From: a virus
Reading direction: 5' to 3' (one strand)
Virus record (IMG/VR): IMGVR_UViG_3300032073_002450
Location: 1 to 28,670 of that record
DNA: 28,670 nt
The notes beneath the pieces were generated by a model. The model ran no database searches. It was not told where the DNA came from and was given only the letters and a program-made list of their open reading frames with translations. This document shows positions 1 to 6,982 of the stretch, one piece after another (within the stretch, counting starts at the first letter, position 1; each line of letters starts with the position of its first letter). The translations under genes were made by a program, and so were the position numbers.

Positions 1-59
1 TTACTATTGCGAAAGCGAGAACTAACTAACCGTAAATATTTCTTATCAACCCAAAACAT
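1..59 (-). CDS. 61: Probable DNA primase (gp61-like), N-terminus only
   Basis: Only the first 19 codons are in the window; the frame runs open off base 1. The peptide starts MFWVDKKYL and continues LVSSRFRNS, which from memory resembles the start of T4-type primases, before their zinc-binding region. A primase would work with the DnaB-type helicase encoded at 18216-19601. The ATG lies about 8 bases downstream of the predicted start of transcription from the promoter at 73-100 and has no Shine-Dalgarno. The assignment rests on a short match recalled from memory, so it is tentative. Confidence 0.45.
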   Translation of the reverse strand, partial: MFWVDKKYLRLVSSRFRNS

Positions 60-72
60 AATCTATATATCT

Positions 73-100
73 ATTATACTACAAAACGCAGATTTGTCAA
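73..100 (-). promoter_or_regulatory. Sigma70-type promoter for the primase (class A)
   Basis: On the minus strand, TTGACA (95-100) and TATAAT (73-78) are separated by 16 bases. The -10 box is preceded by TAG and followed by AGATATAT, as in the promoters at 20779 and 23791. Transcription should start near base 66, seven bases before the ATG at 59. Confidence 0.8.
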
Positions 101-104
101 TGCC

Positions 105-1232
105 TCACTTCTGATATAATGAACCATTTCTTTGATTGAATAATACAAGTTTATTTAAATCATGCATACTCTCTACTTGTGGTATAGCACCATACAATAC
201 AAAGTTCTGTATGTCTTTAGTTTTACCACCAAATATCACTTGTTGAAAATCATTGAGTATTTCGTTCTTTCTATACCAGAACTTTGTTACTCTATTTTCC
301 CAAGTTGAACCCGGATTACCACCCAATATTCCACCATGAATTATCAGTCTTACTTCTTCATTGGGATATTGTGATGCTTCTTGTATGGCTTCAACAACAT
401 TGCTTCTCACCATATCATAACTCTTTACAATATATCTAACTTTGTTGGGTATATTGATAAGTTTTGCATCATGAATCCATTTATTGGCTTCTATATTATT
501 CAAGGGAACTATTTCTTCACCAGCATATCCATCTGCTCTGTTCATTATAGTTGCTACACAATAACTTACTTTAGATTCAGATAATTGTATTGCAAATGTT
601 GACCTTGCTATTTTCTTTTTGATTTGATCAAATGCAGTCGGACTATTTACATCAATAACATTAGCGTTACAAACTGCTAGTCCGTATTGTATTACATCTT
701 CCATAGAAGCTGGTTCTGACGGGTCCTCAGCTGGGTTTAGAACCACTGATAATTCTCTTTTATCTAGTTCTATACCTTTAGTATTAGTTTTTGATTTTCC
801 TTCATAGACATAGGCTATTATATTAGTAAAATTGAACTGTTCTAATACCCAATATCTTGTATTACCTGTAATGATCTCATAAGTTCCGTCAGGGTTCTTA
901 TATAGAACCGGCATTTCTTTATTGAGTTTATACCCTTGTTCTTGAATACTTCGCTTCACATCATTTATACTAGGGTTTCTCTTAGAAGCTCTGTATTCTT
1001 GAATGTTCTTTTCAGTATCAAAATTGATTAGGTTAGTGTTCACCAACTCAGGATTCTTTTTACTGAGTTTTATGAATTCAAAATCATCATTAAGAACTCC
1101 GTTAGCCCATGAGTTTCTTAATGACTCAAATGCTTTTGAAGCGATCTTTAAATGATCTTCGGTGAATGAATTTGTGATAGAATTATCACTTTGTGCTTTA
1201 CGATTAAAATCGTTTATATTTTCGTTTGACAT
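105..1232 (-). CDS. ParB/Srx-like N-terminal domain protein
   Basis: A 375-residue protein. At about residues 92-145 it has a ParB/sulfiredoxin-like pattern: a segment with VKRSIQEQGY, then IITGNTRYWVLEQF and a short beta strand, matching the G-x-x-R-hydrophobic core of ParB N-terminal domains. The rest is unrecognised and no helix-turn-helix is obvious. The start at 1232 is chosen because a GGAGGA Shine-Dalgarno lies about 7 bases upstream; an in-frame ATG at 1265 would place that site inside the gene. It lies just upstream of the primase and has its own promoter at 1330-1358. The fold is moderately supported. A role in DNA binding, CTP/ATP hydrolysis or host takeover cannot be chosen from sequence. 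Confidence 0.6.
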   Translation of the reverse strand: MSNENINDFNRKAQSDNSITNSFTEDHLKIASKAFESLRNSWANGVLNDDFEFIKLSKKNPELVNTNLINFDTEKNIQEYRASKRNPSINDVKRSIQEQGYKLNKEMPVLYKNPDGTYEIITGNTRYWVLEQFNFTNIIAYVYEGKSKTNTKGIELDKRELSVVLNPAEDPSEPASMEDVIQYGLAVCNANVIDVNSPTAFDQIKKKIARSTFAIQLSESKVSYCVATIMNRADGYAGEEIVPLNNIEANKWIHDAKLINIPNKVRYIVKSYDMVRSNVVEAIQEASQYPNEEVRLIIHGGILGGNPGSTWENRVTKFWYRKNEILNDFQQVIFGGKTKDIQNFVLYGAIPQVESMHDLNKLVLFNQRNGSLYQK

Positions 1233-1329
1233 TTTACTGTCCTCCTTCTTTATTGTTATCTGCAATTACGCAGTGTTAAAATTATAGTTAAAATAAAGGT
1301 TTTAAGTTTATTTAACTACTCTATTATAT

Positions 1330-1358
1330 AGTATACTACGGATTTGTAAATCCGTCAA
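1330..1358 (-). promoter_or_regulatory. Sigma70-type promoter with a dyad in its spacer
   Basis: TTGACG (1353-1358) and TATACT (1330-1335) are separated by 17 bases, with TAG before the -10 box. A perfect inverted repeat, ACGGATTT-GT-AAATCCGT, covers 1338-1355, that is the spacer and the edge of the -35 box, so it is a candidate operator. The predicted transcript has a leader of about 90 bases before the ParB-like gene. Confidence 0.7.
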
Positions 1359-1368
1359 GCTTTTAAAT

Positions 1369-1926
1369 TTAGTCTTTGATAACTTTGGCCCCAACAGCGT
1401 CTTTATCACCTTTGGGTGTTTTGATTGTGACATTACGATAATAGACAATTACTTCTTGAACTTCTCTTATATATCTTCTAAGTTCTTGCATGTTATAAGC
1501 CATGAGTTCATAGTCTTCAACTGATATTGCAAAGAATACAACATCTCCATTATTTTTCTTTTTAACATCATCTAAAAATTTATCTAGATAAGTATAGCCT
1601 TCTGGCCAATCAGGATTCTCTTTGCCTAATGCACATACTCTAACAGGTTTACCATTTTCTTTCAATAAACCATCAGGGTGATCCATCTTAGGTCTTTTAC
1701 CTTCTGTATCTTTTACACAAGGATTGGTTATTTTAGCAGTTGATACTACATGCCATTTAGGATCTTTAAGATCAATATTTCTAGGCATTGCTGGTTGAAT
1801 GATATCAATCTCAATTGGTTTACTAGAAACCTCAATCTGTTTTGTTCCCATCAGGGAACAACCACTAATTATTAGGGTTAATATCGGCGCTAGGATCGTC
1901 CAGCGAATCGAGCTCTTTACTGTCAT
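1369..1926 (-). CDS. Outer-membrane spanin lipoprotein (o-spanin, Rz1-like)
   Basis: A 185-residue protein with a signal-peptide hydrophobic stretch at residues 9-22 ending in a lipobox (L-I-I-S-G-C, lipidated Cys at about 23). The mature part is soluble and proline-rich near its start, and ends with a helix holding ELRRYIREVQE and VVYYRNVT-type strands. The start lies inside the 3' end of the i-spanin gene in another frame, overlapping by 62 bases, the usual Rz/Rz1 layout. It would sit in the inner leaflet of the outer membrane and bind the i-spanin across the periplasm to fuse the membranes at lysis. It is longer than typical Rz1 proteins, but similar long forms occur in marine T4-like phages (from memory). 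The lysozyme is encoded far away at 24418-24891. Confidence 0.7.
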   Translation of the reverse strand: MTVKSSIRWTILAPILTLIISGCSLMGTKQIEVSSKPIEIDIIQPAMPRNIDLKDPKWHVVSTAKITNPCVKDTEGKRPKMDHPDGLLKENGKPVRVCALGKENPDWPEGYTYLDKFLDDVKKKNNGDVVFFAISVEDYELMAYNMQELRRYIREVQEVIVYYRNVTIKTPKGDKDAVGAKVIKD

Positions 1927-2260
1927 TTTCTATACTCTCAAATACGGCCTTTGTTTGATCATTGGCCCTTGTTTCTATCATACCTGGTTTAGCTATTGCT
2001 AATTTATTCAAATTATGTCTTCTGAATATGTCTAAGTATCCATTCATCTCAGCTTCAATCTGAGCGTTTTTAGATGTTAATTGATTTAAGGCTTTACCCT
2101 GTTTCTCATAACTTTCTTTCATTACGGCTATAGCTTCTTCTTGTTGTTTAATAGAATTTTCTAATTGCATGTTGTTCATTGTTAGAACTTGATTCTCTGA
2201 ATACAACCACCAGGATGCAATTCCTAGAATTACTATTATCGCTATAAAGAACTGTTGCAC
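1865..2260 (-). CDS. Inner-membrane spanin (i-spanin, Rz-like)
   Basis: A 131-residue protein with one N-terminal transmembrane helix (about residues 4-20, then WWLYSENQ) and a heptad-rich coiled coil at about 28-75. This is the N-in, C-out architecture of i-spanins. The start is a GTG at 2260 that shares its first base with the TAG stop of the acyl carrier protein gene, and a GAGGA site lies about 10 bases upstream. A later ATG would remove the membrane helix, so GTG is preferred. The C-terminal 20 codons overlap the o-spanin gene in another frame. Confidence 0.7.
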   Translation of the reverse strand: MQQFFIAIIVILGIASWWLYSENQVLTMNNMQLENSIKQQEEAIAVMKESYEKQGKALNQLTSKNAQIEAEMNGYLDIFRRHNLNKLAIAKPGMIETRANDQTKAVFESIENDSKELDSLDDPSADINPNN

Positions 2261-2475
2261 TATGAATTGTCCTCAATATACTGTTTCAGTTCACCTACAG
2301 TATGTAATGTTTCAGCATCTTCATCAGGAATTTCGATATCGTATTCCTCTTCGATTGCCATTACTACTTCTACAATGTTTAATGAATCTGCACCTAGATC
2401 ATTGACAAAATTTGATTCATCTTTGATCATTCCTTGATCAATACCTAAACTCTCTGCTATTATTTTTTCAACCAT
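2260..2475 (-). CDS. acpP: Acyl carrier protein
   Basis: A 71-residue acidic four-helix protein with the ACP signature [13 protein letters not shown]. Ser31 in the DSL motif is the expected 4'-phosphopantetheine attachment site. Helix II and the acidic helix III region ([12 protein letters not shown]) are intact, so it should be modifiable by the host holo-ACP synthase and enter fatty acid or lipid A metabolism. The length is slightly short for AcpP (about 77 residues). No other fatty-acid gene is present. The gene is translationally linked to the i-spanin downstream (one-base overlap), so both are probably made late. It is a host-derived accessory gene; its role, whether membrane lipid remodelling or sequestering acyl groups, is inference. 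Confidence 0.9.
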   Translation of the reverse strand: MVEKIIAESLGIDQGMIKDESNFVNDLGADSLNIVEVVMAIEEEYDIEIPDEDAETLHTVGELKQYIEDNS

Positions 2476-2484
2476 GATATTCTC

Positions 2485-2808
2485 CTACTCAAATGTTTTA
2501 ACTTCACCAACTATAGTTTCTGTCATATAGTCCATCGGTGTTGCTGTTTTTAGTTCAACTAATGTTCCGTCATAAGTTTTAAACTTTATATGTTTATTTG
2601 TGCACTTATAAAACTTTCTTACTGTAAAACTCTTAATTAATGTTTCTACGACTGCACCTTCAGAATCATACTTAGTGTGAGTCACATGAAGATATTTATG
2701 GTCTTCAAAAAACCTCATAAATCTGAGATACAACCAGACGAAGAATTTTGATATTAGATTCCAGACTTTCTTTAAAATAGATTTAAATTTTCCCCACAGT
2801 TTTTTCAT
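2485..2808 (-). CDS. Hypothetical protein with amphipathic/hydrophobic N-terminus
   Basis: A 107-residue protein not recognised as any family. Residues 1-35 form a basic, aromatic-rich amphipathic helix (KKVWNLISKFFVWLYLRF) that may associate with membranes. The rest looks like a small beta-rich domain with repeated short strands. The ATG at 2808 is preferred over an in-frame GTG at 2817, because it overlaps the stop of the upstream HNH gene as ATGA, a typical coupling junction. Membrane attachment fits its place beside the spanins but is inferred. Confidence 0.6.
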   Translation of the reverse strand: MKKLWGKFKSILKKVWNLISKFFVWLYLRFMRFFEDHKYLHVTHTKYDSEGAVVETLIKSFTVRKFYKCTNKHIKFKTYDGTLVELKTATPMDYMTETIVGEVKTFE

Positions 2809-3380
2809 TTCTTCCACTGTCTAGCTAATTCTTTAATTCTATCTTTTAATAGTTGTTTTTGTCTCCTTTGAACAGCAGCGTTCTTCTTTTTACGAACTAT
2901 TACTGTGGATGAATCATCACCTGTGCCTGCTATATGAGGACCTGTGACTGTTCCCATATCCTCTTCAACTGCAGCTCTCTCAGCTTCTCGTTCTTTCTCA
3001 GCAGCCTCTCGTTCTTTATCTCTAGCCTCTCGTTCTTTAGCAATTTCATCTCTATGTTTTGCTCTTAAATCAGCTATCTCTTGAGCTCTACTTGCTGCGT
3101 CTTCTTTCCTGAGTTTCAATTTCTTCTCCCTCAATCTAGGTTCTTTTCTATTATAATGTTGAGTTACTAAAGAAAGATTGTCTTTATCATTATTCAATGG
3201 ATTGTTATCTTTATGATGAACATCTTTACCATCACCAGGTTTTGCTTTACCCTCTTTTTCCATCTGTCTACGAGCTCTCTTACGAGCAGCGTTTCTTAAC
3301 ATCTGTTCTGGTCTTGAATGATAGTTTTCTCTTTCTTTCTTATAATTTCTCATAAACATTTTCTGGTGTTGAATTGACAT
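2805..3380 (-). CDS. HNH-motif protein with long charged helix
   Basis: About 191 residues. The N-terminal third is basic and carries an HNH-like core: GKDVHHKDNNPLNND followed by NLSLVTQHYNR, matching the His-His, Asn and final His/Asn positions. The middle is a highly charged helix with Arg/Lys/Glu heptads, and the C-terminus is basic. A start at 3380 is chosen because GGAGAA lies 7 bases upstream; it overlaps the end of the peroxiredoxin gene by 41 bases. Later ATGs at 3359 and 3353 are possible. HNH proteins in phages range from homing endonucleases to packaging nickases. The long helix is unusual for a homing enzyme, so the role is open. Confidence 0.6.
   Translation of the reverse strand: MSIQHQKMFMRNYKKERENYHSRPEQMLRNAARKRARRQMEKEGKAKPGDGKDVHHKDNNPLNNDKDNLSLVTQHYNRKEPRLREKKLKLRKEDAASRAQEIADLRAKHRDEIAKEREARDKEREAAEKEREAERAAVEEDMGTVTGPHIAGTGDDSSTVIVRKKKNAAVQRRQKQLLKDRIKELARQWKK
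2983..3038 (-). repeat. Three 14-base repeats at a 21-base period inside the HNH gene
   Basis: On the plus strand, gcttctcgttcttt (2983-2996) recurs as gcctctcgttcttt at 3004-3017 and 3025-3038. The 21-base period equals seven codons and encodes KERE-type heptads, so the charged helix seems to have grown by in-frame duplication. Confidence 0.85.
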
Positions 3381-3813
3381 ATGGATCTTCTCCATGATTG
3401 TCTTCAATACCGTCCTCGGCGAACATTGTTTCTACTATACCATTATTTATAACAGCAGCGTATCTCCAACTCCTCATTCCGAATCCCAAATTGTTCTTTT
3501 CAACTAACATACCCATTCTTCTAGTAAAGTCACCATTTCCGTCTGCTATACATTGAACTTTAGTTCCACAAGTGTGTTCTTTAGCCCATGCTCTCATAAC
3601 AAATCCGTCATTGACTGAAACACAATATATTTCATCAATTCCTTTTTCTCTGAATTGATCATACATTTCTTCAAATCCTGGTAATTGTTTAGTTGAACAA
3701 GTTGGTGTAAATGCACCAGGTAATCCGAATACAATTACTCTCTTATCTTGAAATAATTCTTGTCCAATTTTTGGTTCTAATGGTTGGTTTAATGTGAGGT
3801 TTAATAGATTCAT
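3340..3813 (-). CDS. Peroxiredoxin (Prx5/AhpC-TSA superfamily)
   Basis: A 157-residue protein with the Prx5-type active site GLPGAFTPTCS; Cys39 is the peroxidatic cysteine, with Thr36 and a later Arg (in MRSWRYA) supporting it. LPGF and VNDGFVMRAWA segments also fit Prx5. Further cysteines at 64, 82 and 88 could resolve the disulfide. It would reduce hydrogen peroxide or organic peroxides using host thiols, glutathione or thioredoxin. The start has a good AAAGGAG site. The length is typical of the family and all key residues are present, so it is probably active. Protecting the infected cell from oxidative damage in sunlit water is inference. Confidence 0.9.
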   Translation of the reverse strand: MNLLNLTLNQPLEPKIGQELFQDKRVIVFGLPGAFTPTCSTKQLPGFEEMYDQFREKGIDEIYCVSVNDGFVMRAWAKEHTCGTKVQCIADGNGDFTRRMGMLVEKNNLGFGMRSWRYAAVINNGIVETMFAEDGIEDNHGEDPYVNSTPENVYEKL

Positions 3814-3829
3814 AATATACTCCTTTTAT

Positions 3830-4399
3830 CTATCTTAGATCATGACCTGAACAGATCATCATCTGATTTTTATCAATGTTATACATGCGAAAGAGACTCA
3901 CTCCATACACTTTTCCAACAGGCTTTGCACCTGAATTGATTAATGTATCGCCTCTTTCACCGTCTATTTCTTCATCTATGATCATGTTTCGTCTTAGATG
4001 AAATGTTTTTTCAGCTTCTAATTTATTAATAGGTGAAAATTCTTCTAAAAGATTATCAGGTAAAAAATCACCTTCCTTTAGATACTTGAAAACTTCTTTG
4101 TCTAATTGTGTGCCTTTGAGATTACAATGTTCTTTGATAAGAAACAATGCTGCTGCGTATGATGCTAATCTAGTCTTACCCAATGGTAATATTTCAATTA
4201 GTCTTTTTAGATTGAATACTAGTCTATGAAGGAATGTATAAGATTTTTTAAGTTCTGTAGTATTTACTTTAACTGACTTGATTCTCTTACCTTTATCATC
4301 AATGATACCTGCTTTAAAGGCTTCTTGATCTTCCCATTTTGTAGTTAAGAGTTTTAATACTCTAAATGTGATTACCGTGTCTATAGCTCTGCTTGCCAT
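3830..4399 (-). CDS. Conserved hypothetical protein
   Basis: A 189-residue protein without a recognised domain. The N-terminus (MASRAIDTVITFRVLKLLTT) and a helical core (KTRLASYAAALFLIKEH) look familiar from marine T4-like phages, where they carry no function that I can name. It appears mostly helical in the first 120 residues and more mixed after. Its ATG immediately follows the TAA of the upstream gene with no gap, so the two are translated together. It could be a virion component. Confidence 0.7.
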   Translation of the reverse strand: MASRAIDTVITFRVLKLLTTKWEDQEAFKAGIIDDKGKRIKSVKVNTTELKKSYTFLHRLVFNLKRLIEILPLGKTRLASYAAALFLIKEHCNLKGTQLDKEVFKYLKEGDFLPDNLLEEFSPINKLEAEKTFHLRRNMIIDEEIDGERGDTLINSGAKPVGKVYGVSLFRMYNIDKNQMMICSGHDLR

Positions 4400-4771
4400 T
4401 TATAATTCTCTCATTCTTTTTGTTACTTCTTCGTCTAATGGAATTTCTTGTTTCCAATCTTCATCAATATATCCTAAGTATAAAAGACAAGTCTTTAATA
4501 TCGGCCAGAATTCTTCTTCTAACTTGAATTCTAACATTCTTGTGGTGTTATCTACACCAAACAAATTATTCAACACAATAAGATGGTTGAGAATCAATCG
4601 TTCTCTCAACTCACCTGTCTTTTGATATCGCCTTAATAATCTTTTCAGATACCTGAACCGTCTAATGTCTTCATAGAATTCCTCTGTAGAAGTACATTGT
4701 GGGTTATCGTAATGTCTGATTGCAAATAGAGTAAAATTCTCGTCATTGAGCTCTTCAAATATATTCATCAT
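4400..4771 (-). CDS. Conserved hypothetical protein
   Basis: A 123-residue helical protein, unrecognised by function. Features: an acidic N-terminus, an Arg-rich helix (RRFRYLKRLLRRYQ), then a hydrophobic segment with RLILNHLIVLNNLFG and TRMLEFKLEEEFW. The pattern resembles small conserved proteins of T4-like marine phages. The start (two consecutive ATGs) directly follows a short hairpin at 4772-4790 and has no clear Shine-Dalgarno. Its stop abuts the next gene's ATG. Confidence 0.7.
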   Translation of the reverse strand: MMNIFEELNDENFTLFAIRHYDNPQCTSTEEFYEDIRRFRYLKRLLRRYQKTGELRERLILNHLIVLNNLFGVDNTTRMLEFKLEEEFWPILKTCLLYLGYIDEDWKQEIPLDEEVTKRMREL

Positions 4772-4790
4772 GTAAGTATATATGACTTAC
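4772..4790 (-). promoter_or_regulatory. Short hairpin in front of a start codon
   Basis: GTAAGT and ACTTAC (6-base arms, 7-base loop) form an inverted repeat ending at the base before the first ATG (4771). It is not followed by a T run, so it is not a terminator. It may affect initiation, but arms this short can arise by chance. Confidence 0.35.
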
Positions 4791-4795
4791 AGAAA

Positions 4796-5188
4796 CTAGT
4801 TCAATTTAGCTTTGATCCTAAAACTACCTTGGCCACTTGTCATATATTCAATATTCATTGACAAGTCTTCTGGTATAGTTGGAACTAAAACATGAGTTTC
4901 AGCTGGATCTAATTTCTCTCCAAATTGTGATACTGGTAATGATAAACTACCCGATTCACCTGTTGTTTCTGGTCTATCAAATGTTAGTCCTAATTGTTGA
5001 ACTTTACCTGCTAATTGAGTTAAAGCGGCTTCAACACTCATAAATTCTTGATTAGAACATCCTTCTAACCATGCATTCACTCTAGTCTTAACATCTTCTT
5101 GATCGAGCATATGAAAATCAGCTGGGATATCAGATGATATCCCGTGTGATCCATGACTCTCTTTTACAAATGTTCTAAAAGATTTCAT
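4796..5188 (-). CDS. Hypothetical virion-type protein with capsid-targeting-like N-terminus
   Basis: A 130-residue protein beginning MKSFRTFVKES. This resembles the T4 internal-protein targeting peptide (MKTYQEFIAE followed by gp21 cleavage), with Glu10 as the candidate cut site. The remainder is unrecognised: residues 30-60 are helical, and 75-130 beta-rich and acidic. It lies at the downstream end of the virion-type cassette. Packaging in the head is inferred from the N-terminus; no enzymatic motif was seen. Confidence 0.65.
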   Translation of the reverse strand: MKSFRTFVKESHGSHGISSDIPADFHMLDQEDVKTRVNAWLEGCSNQEFMSVEAALTQLAGKVQQLGLTFDRPETTGESGSLSLPVSQFGEKLDPAETHVLVPTIPEDLSMNIEYMTSGQGSFRIKAKLN

Positions 5189-5200
5189 AATTTTATCCTA

Positions 5201-5794
5201 TTACGCTGATACTGTTATTGAACCAGCCGCTGTTCCAATCGCTGAACTATTAGTAATTGTTGAATTACTTGATGTTCCGGCATCTTTAATTGTACCAGAG
5301 TTCAAGTTCATAGCGTTAGTTCCAACAGTTAGAACATCACTTGCGTTTGTAGCTGCGTTACCTGCTGCTATCGCTAGTGTGAATACTAACTCATTACTTC
5401 CTGTTCCAGAAGCGTATGGTAAGTTGTGTGGTCCTCTACCTGAACCAGAACCTTCGTTTCCGTTAGTAATAGCTAAGTAAGGTACTCCACTTCCTGTATC
5501 GACATCAACTGCTTCGTTAAATCTGGCTCTTACTGAAAGTGAGAATCCATCTGATTTATCAGCGGCTGTTGTGATCCATTCGATTTCTGTTATGTCTGCT
5601 GTGCCAAGTGATGTTGTTAGTGAACCAATAGCCACTAAAATCTCTGGAGTAGCACTTGTGTTACTATTTCCAGTCATTGTAGAACCTGCTTCAACTGTCC
5701 ATCCACCTGCTGCTGCGTAGACTTCTTTCTTTTGTGCAGTAGTCAAGTGTTTAGGTTTTGACTCGTCTGCGTCTGTTGCTCCCCATAGTGGCAT
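5201..5794 (-). CDS. Virion structural-type protein with bacterial Ig-like domain
   Basis: A 197-residue protein. The N-terminus MPLWGATDADESKPKHL is a recurring start in structural proteins of marine T4-like phages (from memory). From about residue 80 there is a pattern typical of SWM-type Ig-like repeats of bacterial adhesins: VRARFNEAVDVDTGSGVPYL, then LPYASGTGSNELVFTLAI and LNSGTIKDA. Composition is rich in Ser, Thr, Gly and Ala, as expected for a capsid-surface or tail decoration. A late promoter (5836-5843) lies just upstream, and the start has a GAGGAA site. Confidence 0.7.
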   Translation of the reverse strand: MPLWGATDADESKPKHLTTAQKKEVYAAAGGWTVEAGSTMTGNSNTSATPEILVAIGSLTTSLGTADITEIEWITTAADKSDGFSLSVRARFNEAVDVDTGSGVPYLAITNGNEGSGSGRGPHNLPYASGTGSNELVFTLAIAAGNAATNASDVLTVGTNAMNLNSGTIKDAGTSSNSTITNSSAIGTAAGSITVSA

Positions 5795-5835
5795 TTTATT
5801 TTCCTCGTTATTTAAAAATAATTAAATTCTATATG

Positions 5836-5843
5836 TATTTATA
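5836..5843 (-). promoter_or_regulatory. T4-type late promoter TATAAATA
   Basis: A perfect TATAAATA on the minus strand, overlapping the last codons of the upstream gene. It would start a transcript about 36 bases before the Ig-like protein at 5794. T4 late promoters need only this -10-like element, recognised by the phage late sigma and clamp. Confidence 0.7.
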
Positions 5844-6294
5844 CATTTAGAATTTTTACATACTTATCAAAAGTCTTTTTATCCTTCTGCATGGCCTTTT
5901 GAACTTGTCCACGCTGAGCGGGTTTGACTTTCTCTAAGTTTTTGAGCACTCGTTCAGCATCTTTTTTAGATAGCTTAACTTTACTCTTATCATCTAATTT
6001 AATTTCACTGCCTCCCGCGAGGTCTGCAGCACCCTTAATTTGAACATACACATTTCTATCAGCTGTTCCCTGTTGACCTTTATTACCTTTATTATTAAAG
6101 GCGTCAACAGCAGCTCTAGTGATTAGTTCATCCTTAGCATCTTTGTATTTACCACCCAATTTGAGTGCTAACTTATCAATCATACTAAGTAAATCTTTTT
6201 CCGTTTTAGCTTTTTGAACTAAAGCGTATAGTAAATTATTACCTGCTTGTGAAGGCATTCCCAAATCTGGTGCTCTTCTGCCTTCATCAATCAT
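5839..6294 (-). CDS. Hypothetical lysine-rich protein
   Basis: A 151-residue basic, helical protein with no recognised family. It has a short N-terminal stretch (MIDEGRRAPDLGMPSQ), a helical region to about 70, a Gly/Asn/Gln linker (NNKGNKGQQG) and a Lys-rich C-terminal helical region. Its ATG follows the stop of the 932-codon gene by one base, so the two are made together. Its composition resembles the 932-residue protein, and it may be a related internal head component; this is inference. Confidence 0.65.
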   Translation of the reverse strand: MIDEGRRAPDLGMPSQAGNNLLYALVQKAKTEKDLLSMIDKLALKLGGKYKDAKDELITRAAVDAFNNKGNKGQQGTADRNVYVQIKGAADLAGGSEIKLDDKSKVKLSKKDAERVLKNLEKVKPAQRGQVQKAMQKDKKTFDKYVKILNV

Positions 6295-6295
6295 T

Positions 6296-6982
6296 TTATC
6301 TGACCTTGATATATCCTAACTTTCTCATCTTTTCACGAAAGTTAGTTCTTCTACCATCAATCTTATAAGATTTATGCATATCAACATCTTCACGATTTGG
6401 TTCAGCTCTAACTTCAATATCTCTCTTATAATTAGTTTTAGCTAACTGTTGTTCAGCTTTCCTTACATCTTTTTTGTCAACATAAAGAATATTTTTCATT
6501 TGAATACGAACAAGATCATGTTTAACTTTTACTTTCTTTTTAACATCGGCCTTCATTTTTTGTATTTGTTTTAATGACGGTTGATTTTTAATCAGTGGAG
6601 AAGCTTCGTCTACTTCTTCATGATCAGCTTTCCAATTCTTATCAATATAGTCATAGAATTCTTTCTCTTTCTCACCTGATAATTCAGATGGAGAACTGAT
6701 ACCAAATTTCTTCATTGCTTTATTGAAGAATGCTTGGTATGCTGCTTTATCATCTTCTGATAGTGCATTGAAGAATGGACTCTGAAAGGATTCGTTGGCC
6801 AATCTTAATGCGTTACTTACAGCTGGGTCGTCTGATAGACCTTTCTTTAATTTCTCTATAGCGTTAATAGCTCCAGTCATGTTTCCACCTGCGTATCGTT
6901 TATCCCAAACAATACCCATGGCCTGTCTAACTAGTTTCTTTGGAAATTTTGCTTCAGATATAATCTGTTTAAATGTTTTCAC
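6296..6982 (-). CDS. Possible internally initiated product of the 932-codon gene
   Basis: In the frame of the large gene, a GTG at 6982 has GAGGAAG five bases upstream, one of the stronger Shine-Dalgarno sites in the window. Translation from it would give a 228-residue protein starting MKTFKQIISEA, the form expected of a free-standing capsid-targeted protein. No TATAAATA precedes it. It may be a working internal start or a relic of gene fusion. Confidence 0.4.
   Translation of the reverse strand: MKTFKQIISEAKFPKKLVRQAMGIVWDKRYAGGNMTGAINAIEKLKKGLSDDPAVSNALRLANESFQSPFFNALSEDDKAAYQAFFNKAMKKFGISSPSELSGEKEKEFYDYIDKNWKADHEEVDEASPLIKNQPSLKQIQKMKADVKKKVKVKHDLVRIQMKNILYVDKKDVRKAEQQLAKTNYKRDIEVRAEPNREDVDMHKSYKIDGRRTNFREKMRKLGYIKVR

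Noticed and set aside
3444-3451. TATAAATA inside the peroxiredoxin gene
   Set aside because: It could serve the HNH gene 64 bases on, but is explained by Ile-Asn codons, and no other support was seen.
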